From: Streptomyces lydicus
GTDB taxonomy: Bacteria > Actinomycetota > Actinomycetes > Streptomycetales > Streptomycetaceae
Direction of reading: 5' to 3'
Assembly: GCF_004125265.1 (NCBI RefSeq)
Contig: NZ_RDTE01000003.1
Coordinates: 7,068,001-7,132,000 of the forward strand
Length of the DNA stretch: 64,000 nucleotides
A model generated the notes under the pieces. The model worked only from the letters and a program-made list of their open reading frames with translations, made no database searches and was not told the DNA's origin. Positions 28,068 through 37,025 of this stretch are shown here, one piece after another (the stretch's first letter is position 1; every line of letters starts with the position of its first letter). The position numbers and the translations under genes are program-made.

Positions 28068-28780
28068 GCGGCGTGGCCGGCAACGGGGCGTACGACATCA
28101 CGGAGGCGGCGTCCGGTCCGGGCGCGGCCGCGGGGGAGATCGCGGGGGAGCGGTCCGAGGCACCCGCCGGGGCGCTGGGCGTGGCCGAGCTGGCGCTGAA
28201 GCCCGCGCTGGAGGCGGTCCTCATGGTCGTCGACGAGCCCGCGACCGAGGAACACCTGGCCAGGGTGTTGCAGCGGCCCCGCCGGGCGGTCGCGCTGGCG
28301 CTGCGTGAGCTGTCCGAGGACTACGCCCGCCAGGGGCGCGGTTTCGACCTGCGCCTGGTGGCCGGGGGCTGGCGGTTCTACTCCCGTGCCGCGTACGCGG
28401 ACGCGGTGGAGAGCTTCGTCCTGGACGGGCAGCAGGCCCGGCTCACCCAGGCGGCTTTGGAGACTCTGGCCGTGGTCGCGTACCGTCAGCCGGTCAGCCG
28501 TTCCCGTGTCTCGGCCGTACGCGGCGTGAACTGTGACGGTGTGATGCGCACGCTCCTCCAGCGCGGCCTGGTGGAGGAGGCGGGGACGGAACCTGAAACA
28601 GGTGCGATCCTGTACAGGACGACGAATTACTTTCTGGAGCGGATGGGCCTGCGCGGCCTGGACGAGCTCCCTGAGCTCGCACCGTTCCTCCCGGAGGCGG
28701 AGGCGGTCGAGGGCGACTCCCCGGAAGGTATCCCGTCGTTCGACGTAGACGACAGCGGCGACTCTCAGACGGATCATTGA
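28064..28780 (+). CDS. scpB: Segregation and condensation protein B
   Basis: The 238-aa partner of ScpA dimerises through two winged-helix domains. Recognisable parts are LKPALEAVLMVVDEPATEEHLARVL, GGWRFYSRAAYADAV, LTQAALETLAVVAYRQPVSRS and RGLVEEAGTEPETGAILYRTT (each given in part of a longer conserved block). ATG 28064 overlaps the scpA stop, with AAGGAG at 28053-28058 five nt ahead. It ends at 28780 where the pseudouridine synthase starts. The first ~40 residues are non-conserved. Confidence 0.93.
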
Positions 28781-29961
28781 TGCGAAGCAGCGGCAGGAAC
28801 AACAGGGACAGCGGCCGGGGCGACCACCGCGGCGCCGGTGGGGGCACCCCGCGCCCGAAGGCCGGGGGGAAGAGGGACGACAAGCAGCGCTCGGGCCGTC
28901 CCCGTCCTGAGGAGCGCCGCTACGACGTGGGCGGATCCGGCGGCCCCGGGGGTTCCCCGGACCGCAAGGACGAGCGCGGCGGTGCCAAGAGCGGTGGCTC
29001 CAAGAGCGGCGGTCCCAAGAGCGGCGGCGCCCGTGGCGCGGCGGCCCGTGGCGGCGCCAAGGGCGGCCCGCGTACCGGCGCCGCGTCCAAGGGATCTGGC
29101 CCCGGCGCCAAGGGCGGCCCGCAGCGCGGCCGCAGCCAGGCGCCCGCACGGCCCCGTGAGTACGACGCCCAGGTGGAGGAGCGCAACCGCGCCCGCCACG
29201 ACAAGCCGCAGGTCAAGACGCCCAAGACGTTCGGCGACCAGGAGGGCGAGCGCCTGCAGAAGGTGCTGGCCAGGGCCGGTATGGGCTCGCGGCGGGCCTG
29301 CGAGGAACTGATCGAGCAGGCGCGGGTCGAGGTCAACGGCCAGATCGTCATGGAGCAGGGCGTCCGGGTCGACCCGGAGAAGGACGAGATCAAGGTCGAC
29401 GGCCTGACGGTCGCCACCCAGTCGTACCTCTTCTTCGCGCTGAACAAGCCGGCCGGTGTGGTCTCCACCATGGAGGACCCGGACGGCCGCCAGTGCCTGG
29501 GCGACTACGTCACCAACCGGGAGACGCGGCTGTTCCACGTCGGCCGGCTGGACACCGAGACCGAGGGCATCATCCTGCTCACCAACCACGGCGAGCTGGC
29601 CCACCGCTTGACGCACCCGCGCTACGGCGTCAAGAAGACCTACCTGGCCGCGATCCAGGGCCCCCTCCCGCGCGACCTGGGCAAGCAGCTCAAGGACGGC
29701 ATCCAGCTGGAGGACGGCTACGCCCGCGCCGACCACTTCCGGGTCGTGGAGAACACCGGCAAGAACTACCTCGTCGAGGTCACGCTCCACGAGGGGCGTA
29801 AGCACATCGTGCGCCGGATGCTGTCGGAGGCCGGCTTCCCGGTCGACAAGCTGGTGCGGACGAGCTTCGGCCCGATCGCCCTGGGCGACCAGAAGTCGGG
29901 CTGGCTGCGCCGGATGACCAACACCGAGGTCGGCATGCTGATGCGCGAGGTCGAGCTCTAG
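28780..29961 (+). CDS. rRNA pseudouridine synthase, RsuA/RluB family, with long basic N-terminus
   Basis: The 393-aa enzyme has an N-terminal 150-residue Gly/Lys/Arg/Ser-rich tail with SGG and GGAKGGP repeats, likely disordered and RNA-contacting. An S4 domain follows (RLQKVLARAGMGSRRACEEL, ~157), then the catalytic domain with GRLDTETEGIILLTN, whose Asp (~256) is the nucleophile, and HEGRKHIVRRM. It converts uridine to pseudouridine in 16S or 23S rRNA. The ATG shares one base with the scpB stop. Synteny with Rv1711 after scpB is conserved. The gene is followed by a strong intrinsic terminator. Confidence 0.9.
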   Translation: MRSSGRNNRDSGRGDHRGAGGGTPRPKAGGKRDDKQRSGRPRPEERRYDVGGSGGPGGSPDRKDERGGAKSGGSKSGGPKSGGARGAAARGGAKGGPRTGAASKGSGPGAKGGPQRGRSQAPARPREYDAQVEERNRARHDKPQVKTPKTFGDQEGERLQKVLARAGMGSRRACEELIEQARVEVNGQIVMEQGVRVDPEKDEIKVDGLTVATQSYLFFALNKPAGVVSTMEDPDGRQCLGDYVTNRETRLFHVGRLDTETEGIILLTNHGELAHRLTHPRYGVKKTYLAAIQGPLPRDLGKQLKDGIQLEDGYARADHFRVVENTGKNYLVEVTLHEGRKHIVRRMLSEAGFPVDKLVRTSFGPIALGDQKSGWLRRMTNTEVGMLMREVEL

Positions 29962-30046
29962 GTGCCGTACCGGGGGGAACTCCCCCTGGGACCGCAGGGA
30001 ATGCCGGCAGGCCGTACGGCAGGCAAAGGCCTTGCGGCGGCGTCGC

Positions 30047-30088
30047 ACCACCCCTTAATGTCACCATGACGTTAAGGGGTGGTTTTTT
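30047..30088 (+). terminator. Intrinsic terminator, 17-bp stem and T6 tract
   Basis: Bases 30047-30063 pair with 30067-30083 (one U-G wobble) around a CCA loop, followed by T30083-30088. This is a classical rho-independent terminator, rare in such GC-rich DNA, 86 nt after the pseudouridine synthase. The right arm contains AAGGGGTGG (30074-30082), the only ribosome site for the next gene, whose ATG begins 2-5 nt after the T-tract. Confidence 0.93.
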
Positions 30089-30092
30089 GATG

Positions 30093-31103
30093 ATGTCCAC
30101 GGGGTCCGCCGCTACCGGCTCGCTGATCGGGCTCGCTCTCGGTGACGCGCTCGGCTTTCCCACCGAGTTCCACGATGTGCCGTCGATCCTGGCCAAGTGC
30201 GGCCCCTGGCGGCAGATGGCGCTGCCCGATCCCGCCTTCGTCACCGACGACACCCAGATGACGCTGGCACTGGGCCGCGGGCTGCGCACCGCCATGGGGC
30301 ACGGCGGCCTCACGCCGGCCGGTCTCGTGGGCCCCGTGCGCGAGGAGTACGTCGCCTGGTGGCGCTCGCCCGACAACGACCGGGCGCCGGGCGGGACGTG
30401 CCTGAGGGCCTGTGAACTGCTCAGTGACCGGGACCTGCCGTGGGCCGGGGCCGCCCAGATGGGGTCGAAGGGCTGCGGCGCCAATATGCGGGTCGCGCCG
30501 ATCGGGCTGGCGCCGGGGCTGAGCCCCCGGCAGCGCTCCGGCGCCGCGCAGCTGCAGTCCGCGCTGACCCATGGGCACCCCACCGCGCTGGCCGCCAGTG
30601 ACCTGACCGCCTACGCCGTACGCGCCCTCGCCGACGGCGCACCGCCCGCCGAGCTGCCCGGCCGGCTGCGGGCGTACGCCGAGGACCACCGCACCGTCTA
30701 CCCGGAGGACTGGCTCGGCGACCTGTGGCGGCGGGGCCAGGACCCCTCCGCGACGGCCTTCGCCGCCCGCGGCTGGGACGAATGTCTCGGTGTCCTGGAC
30801 CGGCTGGACGCGGCGCTCGGCGCCCCGGACCCGGAGGCCGACCCCTGCCTGGCCACCGGCGCCGGCTGGATCGCCGAACAGGCGCTGGCCACCGGCCTGC
30901 TGTGCTTCCTGCTCTTCCCCGGTGAACCGCTCACCGCGCTGCGCCGGGCCGCCTGCACCTCCGGCGACTCCGACTCGATCGCCTGCCTCACCGGCGCCTT
31001 CGCGGGTGCCCACCTGGGCGCCGGCGCCTGGCCCGAGGAGTGGGCCTCCCGTATCGAGTACCGCGAGGAACTGCTGGCACTGGGGGAGGCCTGGGACGCC
31101 TGA
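30093..31103 (+). CDS. ADP-ribosylglycohydrolase family protein (DraG-like)
   Basis: The protein (336 aa from ATG 30093, one more from 30090) has the fold marks of the dinuclear-metal ADP-ribosyl hydrolases: GLALGDALGFPTEF at the start, FVTDDTQMTLALG (~50) with the Asp pair and SGDSDSIACLTGAFAGAHLG (part; ~290) with the second metal site. It would remove ADP-ribose from protein, DNA or small molecules. An ATG at 30066 lies in the loop of the terminator hairpin and is not taken. The ribosome site is inside the hairpin stem, so expression is probably conditional. It converges on the nucleotidyltransferase gene. Confidence 0.85.
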   Translation: MSTGSAATGSLIGLALGDALGFPTEFHDVPSILAKCGPWRQMALPDPAFVTDDTQMTLALGRGLRTAMGHGGLTPAGLVGPVREEYVAWWRSPDNDRAPGGTCLRACELLSDRDLPWAGAAQMGSKGCGANMRVAPIGLAPGLSPRQRSGAAQLQSALTHGHPTALAASDLTAYAVRALADGAPPAELPGRLRAYAEDHRTVYPEDWLGDLWRRGQDPSATAFAARGWDECLGVLDRLDAALGAPDPEADPCLATGAGWIAEQALATGLLCFLLFPGEPLTALRRAACTSGDSDSIACLTGAFAGAHLGAGAWPEEWASRIEYREELLALGEAWDA

Positions 31104-31122
31104 GGCCCTGACGGGGCCTCAG
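31100..31122. terminator. Shared hairpin covering both convergent stop codons
   Basis: A perfect 9-bp stem (31100-31108 with 31114-31122) and 5-nt loop contains the TGA of the ADP-ribosylglycohydrolase (31101-31103) and the reverse TGA of the nucleotidyltransferase (31119-31121). It would serve both directions. Confidence 0.6.
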
Positions 31123-31814
31123 CCGAGCGCCGATGCCCGCCGGGCCCGGAAGAGGAAGTCGGCCACCCGGCCCCGGTCCGGCTCGGCCGGCAGCGGCGAG
31201 CCGGACACCGCGGCCTCCGCCTCCTCGGCCAGCTGCGCCATCCGGCGTTCGACGGTGTCCCAGGCCACCTCACCGCGCCGGACCGCCAGCAGCTCCTCCC
31301 GGTCCTGCCCGACGTCCAGGGTGAGCCGGCCGGTACGGAGCAGATCGCGGGACGAGGCCAGCAGCCGCAGCAGATGCATGGCGTGCTTCCAGCGGGGCGC
31401 GCCGTGCTGCCGTACATCGGCCCGCAGCTGCTTGAGCTGGCCGCCCGCGTAGCCCGTGAAGGTGCGGTGGGCCTGCCGGGACAGGAAGGCGTCGCGCAGC
31501 GCGAGCAGTTCCCGGCCGGTGGCGTCGATCCGCTCGACCAGGGGGGAGTGCAGACACTCCAGGATGGTGGGGTTGGCGCGCAGGGCCAGCTGGCAGAACC
31601 GCTCCAGCTCCCAGGAGAACTCCTCCTCGCGCGGTCCCTCCACATGGGTCGGCGGCTTCTCGAAGCCCCAGAAGAGCGGGGTGGGCGCGAGGTACACCCC
31701 GCGCCGGTCGGTGTCACTGGTCTCCGTGGCCAGACCGAAGGCGCGCGAGCCCATCACACAGGCGTAGACGGTGTGCTCGGCGACCAGGGTGTGACCTTGG
31801 GCGGCTTCGGACAT
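31119..31814 (-). CDS. Predicted nucleotidyltransferase (DNA polymerase beta superfamily)
   Basis: This 231-aa protein has a nucleotidyltransferase core near its N-terminus: CVMGSRAFGLATETSDTDRRG (shown as GSRAFGLATETSDTD), with the G-S and D-x-D metal-binding pair. A helical part with TILECLHSP and WKHAMHLLRLL follows. Substrate unknown; the group includes enzymes acting on tRNA, proteins or antibiotics. No Shine-Dalgarno is seen. GACAAT on the minus strand (31822-31827) is 7 nt before ATG 31814, favouring a leaderless mRNA from this ATG over GTG 31850. Confidence 0.75.
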   Translation of the reverse strand: MSEAAQGHTLVAEHTVYACVMGSRAFGLATETSDTDRRGVYLAPTPLFWGFEKPPTHVEGPREEEFSWELERFCQLALRANPTILECLHSPLVERIDATGRELLALRDAFLSRQAHRTFTGYAGGQLKQLRADVRQHGAPRWKHAMHLLRLLASSRDLLRTGRLTLDVGQDREELLAVRRGEVAWDTVERRMAQLAEEAEAAVSGSPLPAEPDRGRVADFLFRARRASALG

Positions 31815-32088
31815 GGCGGCGATTGTCGCTGGTGGGATGGCGAATGTCACCAGGTTTTGAAAGCGGAATATTGAACTCCGGCAGTGCGCTCACCGTCGGT
31901 GGGCGGCCGGTCGCGACGCGCGGAGGCGGCCGGCCGCGTCGCGCAGGGACCGCCGCCCGTGCGCCCCCCGGCGGCCCCGGCCGTCTCGCCGACCGGCCGC
32001 CGCGTACGGATTGTCGGTGCGGCTGGTTACGCTGATCAGTGCGCGCACAGGTGCGTGACGCGGCACAGAACGCAAGGGGAGCAGCGAC

Positions 32089-32451
32089 GTGGCGGTACGA
32101 GCGGTCCGCGGGGCCGTCCAGCTGGAGCGGGACGATGCGGAGCACATGCAGCAGCAGGTCGGCGCACTGCTCACCGCCCTCCTCGAACGCAACGGCCTGC
32201 GCGCGGACGACCTGATCAGTGTCTGGTTCACCGCCACCCCCGATCTGCACAGCGACTTCCCGGCCGCCGCCGCGCGCGCCCTGGGCATCACGGACGTGCC
32301 GCTGATCTGTGCCCAGGAGCTGGACGTCACCGGCGCCATGGAGCGCGTGGTGCGGGTGCTCGCCCATGTCGAGACCGATCTGTCCAAGGCCGGGATCGCC
32401 CATGTCTACCTCGGCGCGGCCGGGGCGCTGCGAAAGGACATCGCGCAGTGA
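32089..32451 (+). CDS. aroH: Chorismate mutase, AroH type
   Basis: The 120-aa protein matches the trimeric AroH chorismate mutases: MAVRAVRGAVQLERDDAEHM, VWFTATPDLHSDFPAAAAR and GAMERVVRVLAHVETD with the active-site Arg and Glu, and VYLGAAGALRKDI near the end. It converts chorismate to prephenate. AGGGGAG precedes GTG 32089. The stop overlaps the next gene (GTGA), which encodes prephenate dehydrogenase, so the two act in series toward tyrosine. Confidence 0.93.
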   Translation: MAVRAVRGAVQLERDDAEHMQQQVGALLTALLERNGLRADDLISVWFTATPDLHSDFPAAAARALGITDVPLICAQELDVTGAMERVVRVLAHVETDLSKAGIAHVYLGAAGALRKDIAQ

Positions 32452-33533
32452 GGAGCGCACTCGTCATCGGAACGGGCCTGATCGGCACCTCCGCCGCGCT
32501 GGCGCTGAGCGCCCGCGGCGTCCAGGTCTTCCTGGAGGACCACGACCAGGCCCAGGCCCGCACCGCCGCCGCGCTCGGCGCGGGCACCACCGAGCCGCCC
32601 CCGGGCCCGGTCGATCTGGCCGTCGTGGCCGTGCCGCCGGCCCATGTCGCGGCGGCGCTGGCCGATGCCATACGGCGCGGGGCGGCCCGCGCCTACCTCG
32701 ACGTCGCCAGCGTCAAGGGCGGCCCGCGCCGCGAGCTGGAGGCGATGGGCTGCGAGCTGTCCGGCTACCTCGGCACCCACCCGATGGCCGGCAAGGAGCG
32801 CTCCGGCCCGCTGGCCGCCACCGCCGACCTCTTCGAGGGCCGGCCCTGGGTGCTCACCCCGACCCGCGACGGCGACACCGAGGTGCTCAATCTCGCACTG
32901 GAGCTGGTCGCGCTGTGCCGGGCCGTCCCGGTGGTGATGGACGCGGACGCGCACGACCGCGCCGTCGCCCTGGTCTCGCACACCCCGCAGCTGGTCTCCA
33001 GCCTGGTGGCCGCCCGGCTCAAGGGCGCCGACGAGACCGCCGTACGGCTCTGCGGCCAGGGCATCCGCGATGTGACGCGGATCGCGGCCTCCGATCCGGC
33101 GATGTGGATCGACATCCTCTCCGCCAATCCGGGCCCGGTCGCCGATGTGCTGGGCGAGATCGCCGCCGACCTGGACGAGACCGTACGGTCCCTGCGTGCC
33201 CTGGAGTCCGCCGACGACGCGAAGCGCGGCGGTGGCGCCGGCGGCATCGAGGACGTGCTCCGCCGCGGCAACGCCGGGCGGGAGCGGGTGCCCGGCAAGC
33301 ACGGCGCCGCCCCGGCCACCTATGAGATCGTCGCCGTGCACATCGGTGACCAGCCCGGCGAGCTGGCCCGGATCTTCGCCGACGCCGGCCGGGCCGGGGT
33401 CAACATCGAGGACGTCCGCATCGAGCACGCCACCGGCCAGCAGGCCGGCTTCATCCAGCTCATGGTCGAGCCGCAGGCCGTTCCGGGGCTGACCGCGGAG
33501 CTGCGGGAGCGGGGCTGGTCGATCCGGCAATGA
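32448..33533 (+). CDS. tyrA: Prephenate dehydrogenase with ACT domain
   Basis: The 361-aa enzyme oxidises prephenate to 4-hydroxyphenylpyruvate for tyrosine. It begins RSALVIGTGLIGTSAALAL (Rossmann GxGxxG, ~7-12). The substrate region has YLGTHPMAGKERSGP and SHTPQLVSSLVA. An ACT domain (IGDQPGELARIFADAGRAGV, ~300-360) suggests feedback control by an amino acid. GTG 32448 overlaps the aroH stop and AAAGGA (32433-32438) is 9 nt ahead. Confidence 0.93.
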   Translation: MRSALVIGTGLIGTSAALALSARGVQVFLEDHDQAQARTAAALGAGTTEPPPGPVDLAVVAVPPAHVAAALADAIRRGAARAYLDVASVKGGPRRELEAMGCELSGYLGTHPMAGKERSGPLAATADLFEGRPWVLTPTRDGDTEVLNLALELVALCRAVPVVMDADAHDRAVALVSHTPQLVSSLVAARLKGADETAVRLCGQGIRDVTRIAASDPAMWIDILSANPGPVADVLGEIAADLDETVRSLRALESADDAKRGGGAGGIEDVLRRGNAGRERVPGKHGAAPATYEIVAVHIGDQPGELARIFADAGRAGVNIEDVRIEHATGQQAGFIQLMVEPQAVPGLTAELRERGWSIRQ

Positions 33534-33631
33534 CACCGTGGACGGCGCCGTGCGGGTGAGCCAGTAACCTTGTCCGAGGCCCATGTGGCCCTTGGACCCC
33601 CGCCCCGTGTACAAGAAAGGTGTTCGTCACC

Positions 33632-34354
33632 GTGGAAACCGCCGCTCGGACCGCCCCGGCAGCAGTGATTGTCGCCATCGACGGCCCCGCAGGCACGGGC
33701 AAGTCCAGCACGTCCAAGGCCGTCGCCGCCAAGCTGGGCCTCGGCTACCTCGACACCGGCGCCCAGTACCGCGCGATCACCTGGTGGATGCTGACCAACG
33801 GCATCGACGTCGACGACGCGATCGCGGTGGCCGACGCCTCCGCCAAGCCCGTGATCGTCTCCGGCACCGACCCGGCCGCCCCGACCATCACGGTCGACGG
33901 CCTGGACGCCGCGGGTCCGATCCGCACCCAGGAGGTCACCGCCGCGGTCAGCGCCGTCAGCGCCGTGCCCGAGGTGCGGACCCTGATCACCGATCTGCAG
34001 CGCAGCATCGCCGCCGAGGCGCCGAACGGCATCGTCGTCGAGGGCCGGGACATCGGCATCACCGTCCTGCCCGACGCCGACCTCAAGATCTTCCTCACCG
34101 CCTCCCCGGAGGCGCGGGCGGCCCGCCGCAGCGGCGAGCTCAAGGGCAAGGAGGCCGGTGACCTGGCCGCCACCCGCGAGGCGCTGATCAAGCGGGACGC
34201 CGCTGACTCCGGCCGCAAGACCTCCCCGCTGGCCAAGGCGGACGACGCCGTCGAGGTCGACACCACCGAGCTGACGCTGGAGCAGGTCATCGAGTGCGTG
34301 GTCACCCTCATCGAGGGCGCCGGCGCCGAGAAGGCAGGGCGGGTCGCCCGGTGA
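33632..34354 (+). CDS. cmk: (d)CMP kinase
   Basis: This 240-aa kinase phosphorylates CMP and dCMP. The P-loop GPAGTGKSS is near residue 18, followed by GLGYLDTGAQYRAITW and the substrate-binding EGRDIGITVLPDADLKIFL. GTG 33632 is preferred because GAAAGGTG (33615-33622) lies 9 nt ahead; GTG 33620 would sit inside that site. The stop overlaps the acyltransferase start (GTGA). The cmk-plsC-der order is common in actinobacteria. Confidence 0.93.
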   Translation: METAARTAPAAVIVAIDGPAGTGKSSTSKAVAAKLGLGYLDTGAQYRAITWWMLTNGIDVDDAIAVADASAKPVIVSGTDPAAPTITVDGLDAAGPIRTQEVTAAVSAVSAVPEVRTLITDLQRSIAAEAPNGIVVEGRDIGITVLPDADLKIFLTASPEARAARRSGELKGKEAGDLAATREALIKRDAADSGRKTSPLAKADDAVEVDTTELTLEQVIECVVTLIEGAGAEKAGRVAR

Positions 34355-35007
34355 CCGACAGCGGCGGGGCCCCGAGCGAGGCGGGCGCCGCGGTCGGCCG
34401 GCGGATCGGCATCGGCCTGATGTACGGGCTGTGGCGGCCGCGGGTGCTGGGCGCCTGGCGGGTGCCCTCGGCCGGCCCGGTGATTCTTGCGGTCAACCAC
34501 TCGCACGGCATCGACGGCCCGATGCTGATGGGCACCGCGCCGCGGCCGGTGCACTTCCTGATCAAGAAGGAAGCCTTCGTCGGCCCGCTGGACCCGTTCC
34601 TGCGGGGCATCGGGCAGCTGAAGGTGGACCGCGAGACCACCGACCGCAAGGCGATCACCGACGCCCTCGGAGTGCTGGACCAGGGCGGAGTGCTGGGGAT
34701 CTTCCCGGAAGGCACCCGCGGCGAGGGCGACTTCGCCTCCCTGCGGGCGGGCCTGGCGTACTTCGCGGTGCGCTCCGGCGCCCCGGTGGTGCCGGTGGCG
34801 GTGCTCGGCAGCACGGAGCGGCACAGCAGGCTGACACCGGCCGTGCCGCCGCTGCGCTCCCGCGTCGATGTCGTCTTCGGTGACGCCTTCGAAGCGGGCG
34901 AGAGCGGCGGCCGGCGCACCCGTAAGGCGCTCGACGAGGCGACCGTACGGATCCAGGAGCGGCTGACCGCCCACCTGGCGGCGGCCAGGCGCCTGACCGG
35001 GCGCTGA
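34351..35007 (+). CDS. 1-acyl-sn-glycerol-3-phosphate acyltransferase (PlsC family)
   Basis: This 218-aa membrane-associated protein has the PlsC motifs: NHSHGIDGP with HX4D near residue 48, LKVDRETTDRKA and FPEGTRGEG near 117, then PVVPVAVLGST. It would acylate lysophosphatidic acid in phospholipid synthesis; related proteins acylate other lipids. GTG 34351 overlaps the cmk stop. A short linker separates it from der, and the trio is likely one operon. Confidence 0.9.
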   Translation: MTDSGGAPSEAGAAVGRRIGIGLMYGLWRPRVLGAWRVPSAGPVILAVNHSHGIDGPMLMGTAPRPVHFLIKKEAFVGPLDPFLRGIGQLKVDRETTDRKAITDALGVLDQGGVLGIFPEGTRGEGDFASLRAGLAYFAVRSGAPVVPVAVLGSTERHSRLTPAVPPLRSRVDVVFGDAFEAGESGGRRTRKALDEATVRIQERLTAHLAAARRLTGR

Positions 35008-35075
35008 AGAGACTTGAGTAGTGGGCCGCGGACGAGCGGCCCACCGATCACGATGATGAACGAGGAACGGACTTC

Positions 35076-36536
35076 ATGAACGACCAGATCCCCGCCGGCG
35101 ACGAGCACGGTGCGCTGGGCGACGCCGAGTACGCGGAGTTCATGGAGCTCGCCGCGGAGGAGGGCTTCGACCTCGAGGAGGTCGGGGGCGACATCGCCGC
35201 GGCCGGCCACGGCCCGCTGCCCGTCCTCGCCGTCATCGGCCGCCCCAATGTGGGCAAGTCGACCCTGGTGAACCGCATCATCGGCCGCCGGGAAGCGGTC
35301 GTCGAGGACAAGCCCGGCGTCACCCGTGACCGCGTCACCTACGAGGCCGACTGGAACGGGCGCCGCTTCAAGGTCGTCGACACCGGCGGCTGGGAGCAGG
35401 ACGTCCTCGGCATCGACGCCTCCGTGGCGCTGCAGGCCGAGTTCGCCATCGAGGCCGCCGACGCGGTGGTCTTCGTGGTCGACGCCAAGGTCGGCGCGAC
35501 CGACACCGACGAGGCCGTCGTCAAGCTGCTGCGCCGGGCCGGCAAGCCCGTCGTCCTGGTCGCCAACAAGGTCGACGGCCCGTCGGGCGAGGCCGACGCC
35601 GCCATGCTGTGGTCGCTGGGCCTGGGTGAGCCCCACCCGGTCTCCGCGCTGCACGGCCGCGGCACCGGCGACATGCTCGACGCCGCGCTGGACGCCCTGC
35701 CCGAGGCCCCCGCGCAGACCTTCGGCACCGCCCTCGGCGGCCCCCGCCGGATCGCGCTGATCGGCCGCCCGAACGTCGGCAAGTCGTCGCTGCTGAACAA
35801 GGTCGCCGGCGAGGAGCGGGTGGTCGTCAACGAGCAGGCCGGCACCACCCGCGACCCGGTCGACGAGATGATCGAACTCGGCGGCAAGACCTGGAAGTTC
35901 GTGGACACCGCCGGTATCCGCCGCCGGGTGCACCTCCAGGAAGGCGCCGACTACTACGCCTCGCTGCGCACCGCGGCGGCCGTCGAGAAGGCCGAGGTCG
36001 CGGTCGTCCTGATCGACGCGTCCGAATCCATCAGCGTGCAGGACCAGCGCATCGTCACGATGGCCGTGGAGGCCGGACGCGCCCTGGTCATCGCCTACAA
36101 CAAGTGGGACACCCTCGACGAGGAGCGCCGCTTCTACCTGGAGCGGGAGATCGAGCGGGACCTCGTGCAGATCCCCTGGGCGATGCGGGTGAACGTCTCC
36201 GCGCGCACCGGCCGGCACATGGAGAAGCTGGTCCCGGCGATCGAGACCGCGCTGGACGGCTGGGAGACCCGGATCCCCACCGGCCGGCTGAACGCCTTCC
36301 TCGGTGAGATCGTCGCCTCCCACCCGCACCCGATCCGCGGCGGCAAGCAGCCCCGCATCCTCTTCGGCACCCAGGCGGGCACCAAGCCGCCGCGCTTCGT
36401 CCTGTTCGCCTCCGGCTTCCTGGAGGCCGGCTACCGCCGCTTCGTCGAGCGGCGGCTGCGCGAGGAGTTCGGCTTCGACGGCACGCCGATCCACATCTCC
36501 GTGCGGGTGCGCGAGAAGCGCAGCAAGAAGAAGTAG
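35076..36536 (+). CDS. der: Ribosome biogenesis GTPase Der (EngA)
   Basis: The 486-aa protein has two tandem GTPase domains, a combination unique to Der. The first P-loop GRPNVGKST is near residue 54 with DTGGW, the second GRPNVGKSS near 229 with DTAGI. NKVDG and NKWDT are the G4 motifs. A KH-like domain ends in the Lys-rich KRSKKK. It is needed for 50S assembly. The first ~45 residues are an acidic extension usual in streptomycetes. ATG 35076 follows AGGAACGG. Confidence 0.96.
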   Translation: MNDQIPAGDEHGALGDAEYAEFMELAAEEGFDLEEVGGDIAAAGHGPLPVLAVIGRPNVGKSTLVNRIIGRREAVVEDKPGVTRDRVTYEADWNGRRFKVVDTGGWEQDVLGIDASVALQAEFAIEAADAVVFVVDAKVGATDTDEAVVKLLRRAGKPVVLVANKVDGPSGEADAAMLWSLGLGEPHPVSALHGRGTGDMLDAALDALPEAPAQTFGTALGGPRRIALIGRPNVGKSSLLNKVAGEERVVVNEQAGTTRDPVDEMIELGGKTWKFVDTAGIRRRVHLQEGADYYASLRTAAAVEKAEVAVVLIDASESISVQDQRIVTMAVEAGRALVIAYNKWDTLDEERRFYLEREIERDLVQIPWAMRVNVSARTGRHMEKLVPAIETALDGWETRIPTGRLNAFLGEIVASHPHPIRGGKQPRILFGTQAGTKPPRFVLFASGFLEAGYRRFVERRLREEFGFDGTPIHISVRVREKRSKKK

Positions 36537-36562
36537 GGCGGCGCCCGGGCCGCGCGGACCGC

Positions 36563-36907
36563 TCAGTGTCCGTGCGGACGGGCGTCCCGCTGCGCCGGTG
36601 GCAGCGCCGCCGGTACATGGCCCCGCGGGTGGTACGGCTGCCGGCTCACGACCTCCCAGTGGCCCGCGGACGCCGCCGTACGGTTCCAGTTGACGGCACC
36701 GCGCAGCGACTCCGGGAGCTCCGGCTCGTCCGTACGGTCCCCGGGCAGGGCCCGGAAGGCGCGGCGGTACTCGGCGTACAGCGCGTCATAGATCGGCGTG
36801 GCCGAACCGTGGTCCGTGGTGTGCGCCGTCCGGTGTTCGTAGGACGGGCGCATGCCGGGGATCGGGTGGGTGTACGGGGCGCGGGAGGAGGGGTCGTATG
36901 CGTGCAC
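36563..36907 (-). CDS. Conserved hypothetical protein, 114 aa
   Basis: No function recognised. The middle contains YDALYAEYRRAFRALPGDR, which I recall as a conserved block in streptomycete proteins found beside der. The C-terminus is rich in Pro, Ala and His (QPYHPRGHVPAALPPAQRD). GTG 36907 and ATG 36856 are both possible starts and neither has a strong ribosome site. It converges on der with only 26 nt between stops. Confidence 0.55.
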   Translation of the reverse strand: MHAYDPSSRAPYTHPIPGMRPSYEHRTAHTTDHGSATPIYDALYAEYRRAFRALPGDRTDEPELPESLRGAVNWNRTAASAGHWEVVSRQPYHPRGHVPAALPPAQRDARPHGH

Positions 36908-37025
36908 GTCTGTGCCAACGACCCCGACGGCCGTGGGATGCGGCTTTCATGCGGAAATGGCTGATCGCGAGGGCGTGACCGTCCGGAATGGCGGTCTCGC
37001 CCCCGCGATCGGGCGCCGGGGACTG

